Shown here: piece by piece, positions 22,710 through 34,555 of the stretch
How positions within the stretch are numbered: position 1 is the first letter of the stretch
Layout: each line of letters opens with the position of its first letter
From: Desmodus rotundus
Taxonomy: Eukaryota > Chordata > Mammalia > Chiroptera > Phyllostomidae
DNA: 64,000 nucleotides
Direction of reading: 5' to 3'
Assembly: GCF_022682495.2 (NCBI RefSeq)
Contig: NC_071392.1
Coordinates: forward strand, 133,485,318 to 133,549,317
The notes under the pieces: model-generated
Told to the model about the DNA's origin: nothing
The model's input: the letters and a program-made list of their open reading frames with translations, nothing else
The model's database searches: none
Translations under genes and position numbers: made by a program

Positions 22710-23460
22710 AAACTACTACAGAAAGACACAGAAAGTTTGCAAATAAAGGTCTGGGAAAAGATATCCCAGGTAAATACTAAACCAAAGAGAGCTGGTAGTT
22801 ATATTCATAGCAGACAAAAATAGAATTTAGGGTAAAAATATTAATATGGGGAAAGATAAACATGAGAGGTTTTTAAAAAGGAAATATCCATAAGTATGAT
22901 AAAACATTCATAAAACTAACAATTTCACCTTGAATTATATAAAGCAAAGGTTAACCAGGAAGCACAGATAAATAAATCTATAAGCTTAGTAAAGGATTGT
23001 AACCTAACTCTCAGAAACAGAGAAATTAAAGAAAACTGAAAATTGTTAAGGATAACTCAAATAAACAATGCAAATACACTTGATCTAAGACATGTACAAA
23101 GATATCTCAACCCTCTAGAAAATACATTTCCTTTTTTAAAACATACATACTTAAATGAAAAAAAATTCAACAAACTTTAAAGGATTGATAGATTAGAAGC
23201 CTGTTCACTCTAAAATGAAACTCAATTAGAAATTAAAACTTAAAACTAAAAATACAGCCAAAGCCTTTTCAACTTTTTAGAAACTAAAAACATCCATCTG
23301 AAAAATTAATGGGTTAAAAAGAAATAATAACAAATGTTTCAAAAAAATTTAGACCTGAATAACAAAAACATTACAGATCAAAATATGTGTGGCAGAGCTA
23401 AAGTTATACTGAAAAAAATTTTAAGAGCTAAAGTTACAGTGAAAAAATTTTAATCTTCAA
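22710..23460 (+). mobile_element. Ancient L1M ORF2 fragment (endonuclease region)
   Basis: 'gaaaagatatcccaggtaaa', 'agagctggtagttatattca' and 'gcagacaaaaatagaattta' match the part of old L1M ORF2 that encodes the endonuclease. Further on, 'aaactaaaaacatccatctg' and the 'agagctaaagt' block match the segment after it. It is heavily mutated with no usable frame. A local direct duplication lies at 23393-23452. Confidence 0.65.
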
Positions 23461-23464
23461 TACA

Positions 23465-23630
23465 GTCATTAGAAAATAAGGAAGTAAGTGAAGACACAGC
23501 TAGAAGGCACTGGCTATGAACTAAGGAAAGGGCTCTCACGAGATTATGACCATGCTGGTGTCTTGATCTTGGAATTCCTAGCATCCTGAACTGTGAGAAA
23601 TAAATGTTTGTTGTTTATAAATAAGAAAAA
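23465..23630 (+). repeat. MLT1-type MaLR LTR, 3' part
   Basis: 'gaagacacagctagaaggca', 'ggtgtcttgatcttggaatt' and 'tgaactgtgagaaataaatg', then 'tttgttgtttataaa', match the 3' half of mammalian MLT1/MST-type LTRs including the AATAAA signal. The 5' part is missing. Confidence 0.7.
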
Positions 23631-24960
23631 GAAAGAACGAGAGAGCACCTTAAGTTGTAAGAGGAAGAATAGCAAAAAAGGAAAGAATCACAATAGAACA
23701 GGAATTTAAAAATAGGAAGCTAGTCCTTTTATATTTCTCTGAAAATTTGTGTTATTGACTTATGAATTATTTTGAATAGCTTATTAAAAATCATGTATTC
23801 AAACTACTATCAGTGAATCTTTCCAAAACGGACAGCAGTTCAGTTTGTTTAATCAGGAATACATTGTACTGCACAAGAGAGTTTTAGCTGGATGGCATCT
23901 CACCTGTTCATATAAAAGGCCTGTCAGATAAAGGTGGAGGGAGGACAGGCTTTAGCAGCTCTGGCACTGGCACTTTGTCTGCACTTGGGTCCTGCCGAAA
24001 GTGCATGTTGACTTGCATTTTGTGGCTTTGAAATGTGGCAGCTCTTCCAACAACTGGAATCAGGTAGTTCCTTGTTCAGTGTTTAACATTCTTCCATGTC
24101 AGCAAGATACTTAGCCCAATCAAGACAATTTCTCACAATGTTCTGGTCACAAGAAATATACTTAAAGCCGCAGATTCCATGTGAGGATTTTCGTGGTGCT
24201 GTTGAGTCAAAGTTGGAAGTCCTATACCACTCCATTCATTTTGCTATTCTTTTGCTTATTCTGGCCAGCACCCATGCTAAATCTGAGCACCTGAATTTTG
24301 TGCCCAATTAAACATGGGATTAAAGGCTCGGAAAGGCACATTCATTGTCAAAATTGGGCCTTTTCACACCATATACTCACTTGGAAAACCTTTCCTTGCT
24401 GACTAATAAACCTCAGCCGGTTGTCGTTCCAGCAGTGTGCTGTGCTGCCATTCGCAGCAAAAGGTTTACAGGTCTGAACGGAGTCCAGATTAGCTCAATT
24501 CCCATGAACTAATTGAAAACCAGGTGGTCGGGACTAATTTTCTGAATTAATAGCATTTCTTACAGCTTTGGAAATTTCTGTAAGTCAGGTCAAAAGTGGC
24601 TCTTAGGTTGGGAGAAGAGAACAAGCCAGGACACAAAGATGGAATAGAATCCTGTCCGATACCACTATTTTTTCTTCATTGCCATTTTTCCCATTTAAGT
24701 ATATTATATTTATATAACAAGTAGAATACAGAGAGAAATGTATTGAACTTGCACGCTTGGCCACAATAAAAATTTGTTCCTTTATAAATCAGGCTGAAAA
24801 AGTAGTAAAGCTCAAAGACAGGCTCCAGCTAGCAAAAGACAAATAAACTAGCTATTTTACAAACACTATAAAGCAGATCTGATTGCATTATAGGCAAGTT
24901 AAGGTCTGAAGAGACAATTTCATCCATACTATAAGAGTAAGAAATGTATATGTTTGGGTA
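23631..24960. other. Unique DNA, no gene seen
   Basis: No supported gene. GC content rises slightly near 23940-24500, but no exon with both splice sites was found. Confidence 0.35.
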
Positions 24961-24964
24961 CAGA

Positions 24965-25180
24965 GACTTGAACTTAGACACAAATTTGATTCCTACTCTG
25001 CTGTGTGACCTTGGTCAAATTACTGTCGCACTCTGTGCTTCGGTTTCTTCATCTTCAAGAAAGAGACAATAATATCTACCTCACAGGTTATTCAAGAATA
25101 AAAATGCATGTAGAAACCAGCATCTGGTATCTAATAAACACTCAGAAAATTATAGGTATTATTGTTATTATTTTCTTTGT
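24965..25180 (+). repeat. MIR SINE
   Basis: 'ctactctgctgtgtgacctt', 'ggtttcttcatcttcaagaa', 'taatatctacctcacaggtt' and 'ctaataaacactcag' follow the MIR order on the plus strand. Confidence 0.85.
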
Positions 25181-25644
25181 TAAGACTTGCAATTATCTTT
25201 TGCTCTAACAAATTTATATAAAAACATTAGTGAGGCTGACTCCAAGCTCACTAAGCCAGTCTTCTCTTCTTCCTGGGCACAATTCTATAACATTTTCTAA
25301 CACCCTTGAAGATACATGTACACAAATGACTGGAAACCTCTTATGGCCATGCTCTGTCCCCTTTTTTTCTAACTTAATGCATGTAACCTTGGAAGCCACA
25401 TGAAGGAGACAGAAGAGCCAAGGAAAGAAAGGATCCTGGGCCCTAGACTCACTTTTTCAGACTTTGCGCACAAGAGAAAAACTTTCTATAGTCTTTGAGC
25501 CAGTTTACACCTTTATATTCATTTATTATATAAGCTAGCTTTGTCTAATTTGTCCAGAAAGAAGCTATAGTTAAAGATACTGAAAAACACATATGAAAAG
25601 AATAGATCCTTTTTATTAAACTAGAATTTGAAAGAAGCTTTGCT

Positions 25645-26500
25645 CTGTCAAATTCAATTTAACTGATATTTATTGATTGCTTCTGATGTTCCAGGGAGGG
25701 GGATCTCCATGGAGAATAAGAGTAGAACCTATCATGTCTGAGAGGTCAGGGTAGGTAGCTGAAGAAACTTTTGTCCTAAATTCCCATTTTATAAGGCTTT
25801 AGATTTAGCCTCTCCAAATGGGGCTGTACACATAATCACAGAATTAACCCAACAAGATTAAAAGAAGACATTCATTATACAACAACTAAAATATTTTGAA
25901 CTTTTTATTGGCATTCTCTATTTTCTTTTCATTTTCAACATACCAAGAATACCCTGAAATGGAGCAGTACTGATTCTTTCATAACAACCCCTGCTCTCAA
26001 GAAGTATCCAGTCATGAACAAACAGTTACGTTAGCCACAATGAACGTGAACAGCAGATATAGAAGGAACACAGAGAATGAGAGAGATTTACTCCACGGAG
26101 GGGAGTAGTGGGGCAAGCGTCCCAGAAGAAGGGGTTCTGAACCAATTATAAAGAATGACAAGGAATGTCCAAGTGGAAAAGTTTAGGTGGGAGGTGAGTT
26201 GGGGAGTGGCATTCCTGACAAGGAGTAACACTCTGGCATGGGACAGTTGTCAGGGCAGCTGTCAAAGAGTTTGAGCCAGAGAATAGCCTAACAAGATTTG
26301 TAATTGAGAGCCATCATTTGAACAAAAGTGTTAAATACAAACAGGAAAGCAAATATGTCATTGGCAAAAAGGACTGTTAGGGAGTGACCACAATAATCTA
26401 GAACAAAATGTGGTGCACTGATCCAAAAAAGTAGCTGTGGGGGTGTCAATGATGGTGCAGAATCAAGAGGTCTAGTTCAAGTCCTAGTGTCCAGTAGGCT
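25645..26500. repeat. L2-like LINE fragments
   Basis: 'aactgatatttattgattgc' with 'tccatggagaataag', then 'gctctcaagaagtatccagt' and, after 26000, blocks such as 'tggcattcctgacaaggagt' and 'gtgaccacaataatctagaa', follow the order I associate with mammalian L2 3' regions. Low-identity match by eye; boundaries are loose. Confidence 0.45.
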
Positions 26501-27008
26501 TTGGGGTTGAATGAGAAGATATGTTGGATCACTCTACAATTCTAGCTTCAATGGCTGGCTAGCTAGTAACCCTCACAAAGTCAGTCCAGTACACTGATAT
26601 CCTGATCAGTAAAGGTAAAACTCAGACCTTCTCAGATTATCTTGCACTTGCTCTCATTCCACTGCAATTTTTATTCAAAAGCCCCTTGGTTTATAGGAAA
26701 CGGTTACTTAGACTACATCATGGACCAGGTTTATTTGGGCCTTTGTGTTTTGTGTGTGTTTATATGTGTTTTCATTCCTAGCAGGCTTAATTGTAGTAAC
26801 ATTTATATCACATAATATAATGAACTGAGCTGGTAATTTTCCTATCATCTAAATTGCAGGCTGAAATTGTGTTAAGGAAGGACTGTAGAAAATGAATTAC
26901 TGCTTTCAAAATGACTACTTTTAAATGACAATGTGACTGGCAAATTAATGCCAGAGATGGAAAGACATTTTGTATTTAATGTTAGTCAGCCACATTCTAG
27001 GACTTTTT

Positions 27009-27219
27009 AAAAATTTATTTATTTTTAGAGAGAGGGGAAGGGAGGGAGAAAGAGAGGAGAGAAGTATCTATGTGCAAAGAGAAACATCCATGGGCTGTCT
27101 CTTGCACACCCCCAACCAAGGACTTGGCCTGCAAGCCAGGCATTGCCTTGACCAAGAATCAAACTGGTGACATTTCCATTTGTGAGATGATGCCCAACTC
27201 ACCGAAGTCAGGGCACACC
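27009..27219 (-). repeat. VES-like SINE with 10-bp target-site duplication
   Basis: On the minus strand the head is 'tggtgtgccctgacttcggt', then 'gcctggcttgcaggccaagt', 'gatgtttctctttgc' and the tail 'ctctctaaaaataaataaat'. It is flanked by AGGACTTTTT at 26999-27008 and 27220-27229. This is a complete SINE insertion, more diverged than the copy at 3029. Confidence 0.88.
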
Positions 27220-27574
27220 AGGACTTTTTGAGTGTTGCTAGGTCACACCATTTGCACTTTAAATTTATAACTTTCACCTGGTCTACCTAGAAAATCATTT
27301 TTTCTACTTGATATTTTATTACCTGTAGAAAACATACAATAGTTACTTTTGAAGATGTTATGCAGATAGTTCAACCTGTTGATTTTTTTTCAGATTCTCC
27401 TGCTTGGTGAGCCTGAGTTTGTTCAGAACAACCCATACCTGGGGTGTGAATTGGCAGGGACACAAATGACTTCCTGCAAGTAGTGAAATTAGCAAATGAA
27501 AATTCAGCATCTCAAACCCATCAGATTTTTTGTTTTTACTTATTAAACATGGTCAATGAGAAACTGATCGGCCC

Positions 27575-27760
27575 AGGGAGGAGGGTGCTGGGTTCAAATC
27601 CTGCTCTACCACTGCTCCACCATCAACTGGATAACCTCAGAAAGTAATGCAACCTGTACAAACCTCAGTTTTTTTCACATGCAAAGTGGTAATAATAATA
27701 ATAATAATAAAGCAAACCTCATGGGGTTCTGGGAAGGTGAAAGAGGCAGTGTCTACAGTG
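27575..27760 (+). repeat. MIR SINE with (AAT)n run
   Basis: 'gggttcaaatcctgctctac', 'ataacctcagaaagtaatgc' and 'caaacctcagttttttt', then an (AAT)n run at 27691-27710 and 'aacctcatggggttctggga', match MIR on the plus strand. Confidence 0.8.
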
Positions 27761-28397
27761 TCTAGCCAGGCTGAGTCTTGAGGAAAGGTTAGATACTTTC
27801 AGTACTTTTATTGTTCTGGATGAGTTTAGTTTGGAGGAAACCCTGAAGTAAGATTCAGACCTATGAGAGAAATCCAGGTAACAAAATGAACCCCAAATCA
27901 TAATATGTCAAGAAACCTCCATTGTCCAAGCTTCTGTAGACTTCTAGGCCTAAGGGGTCAGAGTGACATGACACACCAAAAAGCACGGGGAGACCCAGTG
28001 CCTGCAGAAATGAAGGTTTCCTGTTACAGATATCTTCATAGGCAACGTCCCAGTGTACACAGCCTTCTAGCCCAGAGCCGGGGGCCCATGTGCTTTTTCT
28101 GACTGGTACAATGGTGTAGGTGAAACTGTAGAGATCAGCTGGGGCCAGCAAATTAGAAATGCTGGCTATGACCAACTGGATGCTACATAGACACTGCAGG
28201 AAATAGTTGTCACATCAGAGCCACTGACCTAGACATCCCTTCCCCATGAACACCTGGTCATCTGAACTTGGCTTCTAGCCAGCAGTCCTGGACACAAGCT
28301 CAGGCTTGAGTACGAACAGCTGCTCTGTGGTACAGGCAGAGCTTTCAGGCTCTTTGAGTGTCAGGCACACCTTCAGTGCATGTGCTCATCATTTGGG
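27761..28397. other. Unique DNA, no gene seen
   Basis: Overlapping open frames on both strands (104 codons minus, 65 plus) have no family motif. No exon is supported. Confidence 0.35.
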
Positions 28398-28605
28398 ACT
28401 TGTTTGAGGTGAGAAACATTCAGGAGAATGTTTTTCTAACTTTGAAGTTAAAAAAATTCTTGTTGACTTAACTTTTGGCATTTTAATTATGATGTATTTT
28501 GGTGTTAACCTCTTTGAGTTCATCCTATGTGGGGCTGTCTGCGCTTCCTGGAACTGAATACCTGTTTCCTTCACCAGGTTAGGGAAGTTTTCAGCCATTA
28601 TTTCT
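28398..28605 (-). mobile_element. L1 ORF1 fragment, inverted partner of 29860-30025
   Basis: On the minus strand it encodes a piece of L1 ORF1: an EIMAENFPNLVKETGIQF run, then P-K-Y-I-I-I-K. About 165 bp nearly match the plus-strand ORF1 fragment at 29860-30025, including an odd shared 3' segment 'tttttttaacttcaaagtt' that replaces the usual ORF1 continuation. Truncated and non-functional. Confidence 0.7.
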
Positions 28606-28689
28606 GTTAAAGGAATCAAAGAGATAGTCTTTCCTTACCGCTCCTTCCTTCATTTCTTCCTTTCCTTACCCCTCCTCACTCCCAAGGAC

Positions 28690-29215
28690 CTTTTTAAAGA
28701 TGGGAATTTTAATCAGGATGCTCTGACAACTGAATAGTTTAGAAAAATAAAACTAGATCCACCAGAATAATATCCAGAGGAATTAGATATCTGAATGTAA
28801 AAAAAGCTATACAAGCATTTGGAGAAAATGCAGTGAATTCCTCTATAACCTGGAGTCAAGGAAAATCTCTGTAACTATGCCTCAAAATCCAGAGGTGATA
28901 GTAGGAGAACATTGATACATGTGACTACATGAGAGAAATTTTGAAGTTTGTCTGACATAATACATCATAGTCAAAGTCGAAAGGCAAGTTACACTGGGAG
29001 AAAATATTTTCAACATATACCACAGATGAAAGGCTTATATCTCCAATATAGGGTGATTTCTATAAGGAAAATAGAGCAAAAATTATATATAAAAATAGAC
29101 AAAAGACATAAACAGACAATTCACAACAAGGAAACAAAAAATGGCCCTTAAATATATGAAAATGTGTTTAGCCTTATTGATATTAGAGAAATACAAATTA
29201 AAATTATTGTGAGAC
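28690..29215 (+). mobile_element. Ancient L1M ORF2 C-terminal fragment
   Basis: 'actgggagaaaatattttca', 'aaaggcttatatctccaata', 'agacataaacagacaattca' and 'gagaaatacaaattaaaatt' match the 3' third of old L1 ORF2. Several in-frame stops are present. Confidence 0.7.
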
Positions 29216-30010
29216 AGCTCTCCCTCCACCCCAGACTTTCTGGGCCTACACATGCTCCAACTCCAGCTGGCCAGCCAAAGACACCAGCACATGCAATCTA
29301 CAAAAGAGTAGCTCCTGCACAAAGCCACTCCTTCAAGACCAAGAAAGGTTGTGGCTTCTCCCACTTTCTAGAAATAAACCTAGAGACATAGCCAAAATGA
29401 GGAGACAGAGAAGTATGTCCTAAATGAAAGACTAGGACAAAACCTCAGAAAAAGAACTAAATGAAACAGAGATAAGCAATCTATCAAATAAAGAGTTCAG
29501 AACACTGGTTATAAGGATGCTCAATGATCTCAGTGAGAACTTCAACAAAGAGATAGGAAATATAACAAAGGAAATAGAAAACATAAAAAGAACCAACCAG
29601 AAGCAAAGACTACAATAACTGAAATGAAAAATACATTAGATGCACTCAATAACAGATTAGATGAAGCAGAAAATCCAATCACTGATTTGAAAGACAAGGT
29701 AGTGGAAAAAAAAATACTATTTGGAAGAGAAAAAAAAAGGATGAAAAAATAAGGATAGTTTAAGGGACCTCTGGGACAATATCAAGCCTACCAATATTTG
29801 AATAATAGGGGTTCCAGAAGGTGAAGAGAGAGAGAAAGGGACAAAAATTCCATTTACAGAAATAATGGCTGAAAACTTCCCGATCCTGGTGAAGGAAACA
29901 GGTATTCAGTTCTAGGAAGCGCAGACAGCCCCAAATAGGATGAACTCAAAGAGGTTAACACCAAAGTACATCATAATTGAAAATGCCAAAAGTTAACAAG
30001 GAGTTTTTTT
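29216..30010 (+). mobile_element. L1 5'UTR end plus decayed ORF1
   Basis: 5'UTR-like sequence runs to about 29397, then an ORF1 relic starts at ATG 29398 (MRRQRSMS, stop). Recognisable are the coiled-coil part ('ENFNKEIGNITKEIENIKRT') and, in another frame, the RRM-like loop 'GVPEGEEREKGT' with FTEIMAENFP. Frameshifts and stops are frequent. ORF1 ends early and runs straight into L1M 3'UTR-like sequence. Confidence 0.65.
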
Positions 30011-31430
30011 AACTTCAAAGTTGGAAACAAACAGAAACAAATAAACTTAACTGTATACCAAATGGGTGACAATCATATTAAAGAAAAGTAGGAAAGAAAG
30101 TATCCAAGTAACTTTTAGCTACAGTGCTTTCACTTTGTCTAAAGATAAAAGGACCAAATTTAAAAAAAAAAAAACTGCAGAGAAAACTTAACTTTGACTT
30201 AATAAGTTAGAAGGTTTATTGTTAATAGTGGCATGGGTATAATAATTCTGAAACAAGTTATGTGTAGTGTATAATTGAGCAAAGGAGTAAATATATTAAT
30301 TTTATTGGGAACCAGATTTCTCATGGTGAAAGAAGCTACAGATACAAAATGGTAAAAGGCAAGAATAATATGAAATGGTTGTTTCCCCTAGTCTGTCCAC
30401 TGAAAGGACATGAACAATGACACCTCAGTGGCATTGAGCACACCCAGCTTCCAATTTTGGGCTCTCATATTACTCCCTGCTAAAAAGAATCAGGGGTCCT
30501 TATCAAAATGGCTGAGTTTCCCTGGCCGCAGCTGGGAGAGTAGTAAGCCTGGACCACCTCGTGCCAGGAGTAAAAACGTGCTCAAAGAATACCAGGCACA
30601 GAAGGCAGCTTGAAGGAGCTCCCACTGGCCAAATCTGGAACAATCTGAGCATCAAAATAAATAATGATAGTAATGGATTGTAACCCATTGAATAAAATCA
30701 GAATCCATGAATCCATACTGATAGGAGTAAATATAAAAGGAAGAACAAAAGATCCTTTCAGTAAAATGTTAACTAATAAATACAGAAGAAATGATAGAGT
30801 TTAAAAATCACTCTCTGGCAATCATTATAGTAATTTGATTCAGGCAAGAGCCATCAATGTACTGTAAGGAACAGGATATTCACATAGCTTCAGATAATCT
30901 CCACACAGTTTACTTATTTATTACAAAGAGGAAAATAGTAACTTTACAACAGATAAACTTGTAGGACATATCTAGGACCTGGTGATCGAAGTTAATATCA
31001 CCAATAGGGAAACAAGGCACAATAACCTGCCACTGGTAGGATCAATGAGAAGAACACAGTGTTACTTCTGCGGTGTTCCTGCCACCTATGCATAACTTTA
31101 ATCTAATGAAGTGTCAGACAAACTCAAATCAAGGGACATTTTAAAAAATAACTGGCCCCATCTGTTCAAAATGTCAAAGTTGAGAGGGCAAAGAAAGACT
31201 AAAAATGATCCAGGTGAAGAAATGCTAAATAGGCATTACAACTGAAACACAACAGGTGGTTTTGGATTGGATCCTAGTCCTGAAAAATTCTTACTATAGA
31301 GGACAAGTAGACAATTTATGAAATTTGAATAATGTGTGTGGGCTGGATAAAAATTACTCTGAAACATCATTTCTTATCTGAGATTGAAAATCATTACAAA
31401 AGCTCCACAACACACCCTGTTAATGAAGCT
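30011..31430 (+). mobile_element. Ancient L1M-type 3'UTR region
   Basis: 'aacagaaacaaataaactta', 'gagcacacccagcttccaat', 'aatctggaacaatctgagca', 'gattgtaacccattgaataa', 'cagaagaaatgatagagttt' and 'cacttctgcggtgttcctgc' follow the order of a long L1MC/MD/ME-type 3'UTR. The exact subfamily is not assigned. The open frame at 30410-30613 lies in this repeat and is not a gene. Confidence 0.6.
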
Positions 31431-31840
31431 GTGGGGGAAATAGATGTTCTCACACACACTGGTGACAATCTGACTTGGCTAAGCTAACAAAACTACTTAG
31501 GCACTTGTTGACTAAGAAATATCAGTTCTAAGAATTTACTCTAAAGACACATTTTTAACATTCCAAAAATACATGTACAGGTTATTCATTGCAGCACTGT
31601 TATAATTGCAAAATATTGAAAGCTACTTAGAAGCCCAACCATAAGAGAGTATTTGAATAAACAATAGCTCATCTACCCAGTGGAGTACTAGGCAGCTGTA
31701 AAAAAATATTGAGAAAGATTACCGAGAACTGCTATGGAGTGATGTCCAGGATATGCTGTTCAGCAAATAAAGTAAGTACAGAAGAGTATCTATAGTCTGC
31801 CTCATTTTGTGTAAGAAAGAGTGAAAAATAAGAAAATGTG

Positions 31841-33585
31841 GAAAAAAGAAGACAATTTTGGAAGATGGAGGCAAGATAGGTGGGAGCAGAGTCCACTTCC
31901 CCTCAACACCAGTGAAACACCTAGCTAATCTGAGGAGCAGAGTGAACAGCCAATGGTATTCCAGCATATATGAAGATCAGAGACCAAAGATAGAGGACAT
32001 TGAAAGATCTGCCGGTAAGAAGAGTGCTTAAGGACAATAAGGTCCCTGGGACCTGCGTGGGGACCAGGGCGGCTGAAGCCCCGGCCCGGGAGCAGGGTCT
32101 GCTGCAGGATTCTTGGGAGAGAGCCAGGTTGAGCTGTGTGAGCAGCCAGGTGCTTGTTTGGACCAGAGGGGCTTGAATAGGAAGAATTTCTCAAAAAGAA
32201 AAAGAAAATAGAGGCACTCAGCAGCTAGTTAGAGAACTCTCCACAGCAGCCACAGCCACTGGCACCCCTACCCCCTCAGCCCCTGGACTGTGAACACGGG
32301 ATAAGCAGCCCTGGCACTCACCTGAAGCCCGGTTGCGCACACCCAGATTAGTGGACTGGGTGCCCACAACTGAAACCCCAGCTAGCCGCCCACACCTGAG
32401 ACCCTGGCGGAGCGCCCACACCTGAAACCTCGGGTGGGTGCGCACCAGGAGCAGAGGCTAGCTGCCGCACGCACAGGCCCAAGGCTGCAGACCAGCAGCC
32501 TCACGCGCGACTCAGTCCAAAAGCTGCTGAACAGCTGGCCCCGCGAGACTCAGGCCCAGAGCCGCTGACCACCCAGCCTCACACGACCCATGCCCAAGGC
32601 AGCAGATTGGCTGATGAACGGCCTGGCTGCCTGCGAGGCACCACACCTAGAAGCACCAGTTCTGAACAACTCCTACCTAGCCCCTGCACATAGAGCCCTG
32701 CAGGGCCTACTGGCTCTCTAGGAGGAAGGCAGAACACCTAGCAGAGGGGAGCTACAGGGCTAGGGAAGACTGTATTCCCCAGAAACACTCGACCCACTAG
32801 GGGGCTGAACTACCCCAAAGCAGCAAAAAGAGCCCCTAGCATCTAAGACAGCAAAGAGCAAGAAGGGGGAGTGTGAGTTGCCCCTAATTGGTGCACCTCA
32901 AGGACAGCACAACTGGTGAACTAAAGGCCTAGTGGGGAGCAGAAGGATCCTAAGGAACTGGACTGGAGGCTGAACAACAGCGAAGAGTGTGGCTCAGGAA
33001 GGGAGAAAAGTGAAACTAATCCCTCCACCCACCCCCTCCCTTTCAGAGACAGGAAGACCAGCAGAATTAACCTGACCAGTTTAAAGCCAGCAGAAGACTT
33101 TTTTTTTTCCTCCTTTCCCCCTGAATTCCTTCTTCCTTTCTGTCCCTCTTTCTTTTTTTATTCCTTCTTCCTTCCATCCTTTACCTTTTTTATTCCTTCT
33201 TCCTGCCTTCTTTTATTTATTGTGTTGTTTTAATTTTTGTTAAATTCCTTCTTATCTTACCTCTGATCTTTCTTTATTGCTTCTTCCTTCCTTCCTTTCC
33301 TTTTCTATTCCCTTTTTCCCTCCTTCCTTTCTTCCTTTTTTTTCTTCTCCCCCCCTTTCTCTTTTTCCCACAGGTGAGACAATAAACCTGGAGTGCTGAA
33401 AAGAACAGAGTTAGACCTTGTTACACCCATTAACGTCAGCTCAAGACCAGTGAGCACAGGGGATTAAGGAGACAGCACCACTGAATCCCATTGGCATTCT
33501 ACCATAGAAGTTCATACCATAAACCCGGGGAGTCAGAATACATCAATTTAAGAAGCAGAGGCTAACAAGAAGAGTCTCAAAAACA
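31841..33585 (+). promoter_or_regulatory. L1 5'UTR (internal promoter region)
   Basis: This 1.7-kb leader is much more GC-rich than its surroundings, with several CpGs between 32040 and 32620. AAGATGG at 31862-31868, near the 5' end, matches the YY1 core placed similarly in human L1. Three near-copies of 'gcccacacctgaaacc' lie at 32361-32430, and a pyrimidine tract spans 33098-33372. In known L1s this region drives Pol II transcription from the first base. Promoter activity here is inferred. Confidence 0.75.
33098..33372 (+). repeat. Long pyrimidine tract ending in CAG|GTGAG
   Basis: About 270 bp of almost pure C/T (runs such as 'ccttcttcctttctgtccct') inside the L1 5'UTR. It ends 'ctttttcccacaggtgagac' at about 33360-33379, where a splice-acceptor-like CAG is followed at once by a donor-like GTGAG. 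It is probably an expanded (TTCC)n-type microsatellite fixed within this L1 lineage. Confidence 0.75.
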
Positions 33586-34509
33586 ATGGGAAGACAAAGA
33601 AACAATCCCCAAATGAAAGGAAAGGAGGAAGCCTCAGAAAGAATGCTAACTGAAAAAGAGGCAACTCACTATCAGATATAGAGTTCAAAGCAATGGTTAT
33701 CAGGAAGCTCACTGAGCTCACAGAGAACTACCAGAAACTACAGGGAAAGTACAATGAACTCACTGCAAACTATATCAACATGAAAAGGAAATAGAAACTA
33801 TCAACAAGGGCCAAGAGGAAATGAAGAATACAACTTCTGAATTGAAGAACACAGTAGAAGGAACCAGAAGCAGACTTGATAAAGCAGAGGATTGGATCAG
33901 CAAGCTGGAGGACAAAGTAGAAAAAAAACACCCGGAAAGAGCAAGAAAAGGAAAAGAGGCTCAGAAAGAATGAAGAGGGATTAAGGGAAATGCAGGACAA
34001 CATGAAACGTAATAATATCCATATAATAGGAAAGCCAGAAGGAGAAGAAGAAGAGCAAGGGATAGAAAACCTGTTGGAAAAAGTAATGATGGAAAATTTC
34101 CCTAATCTGATGAGAGAAAAAGTCACCCAAATCCAGGAAACGCAGAGAGTCCCAAGCAAGAGGAACCCAAAGAGGCCCACTGCAAGACACATCATACTTA
34201 AAATGGCAAAATTCCAAGACAAAGAGAGGATCTTAAAGGCAGCAAGGGAGAAGCAGGAAGTTACATACAAGGGAGCCCCAATAAGGTTAGCAGCTGACTT
34301 TTCAATGGAAACGCTCCAAGCCAGAAGAGAATGGCAAAAGAATATTCCAAGTAATGAGAACCAGAGGCCTGCAACCAAGACTACTTTACCCACCAAGACT
34401 CTCAATCAAGGTAGAAGGCCAAATAAAGAGTTTCCCAGACAAAAGAAGTCTAAAAGAATACACTTCCACCAAACCAGCTCTGCAAGACATGCTAAAGGGA
34501 CTGCTTTAA
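33586..34509 (+). pseudogene. L1 ORF1 (RNA-binding chaperone), broken
   Basis: Start ATG at 33586 (MGRQRNNPQMKGKEEASERM). A stop interrupts it within about 32 codons (TCAGATATAG near 33675). A coiled-coil region follows in another frame, then the RRM-like part with PEGEEEEQGIENLLEKVMME and 'FPNLM', then the C-terminal domain with 'DKERILKAAREKQEVTYKG' and 'PIRLAADFS'. After QARREWQ a frameshift near 34335-34345 moves the last 55 or so codons into another frame, which ends at TAA 34507-34509. The spacing to ORF2 is about 46 bp. The breaks make it a pseudogene. Confidence 0.85.
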
Positions 34510-34555
34510 GGGAAGGAAGGAAAAGAGAAAGACAGAGGAACACAGGTAGGAAAAA

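Noticed and set aside
27391..27412. 13-base micro-exon between ttttttttcag and gtgagcct
   Set aside because: Both splice motifs are present, but a 13-base segment carries no testable coding signal, and such pairs are expected by chance in 64 kb.
33770..34405. 211-codon minus-strand open frame
   Set aside because: Long but antisense to L1 ORF1. Its hydrophobic composition follows from the A-rich sense strand, and it is not a membrane protein gene.
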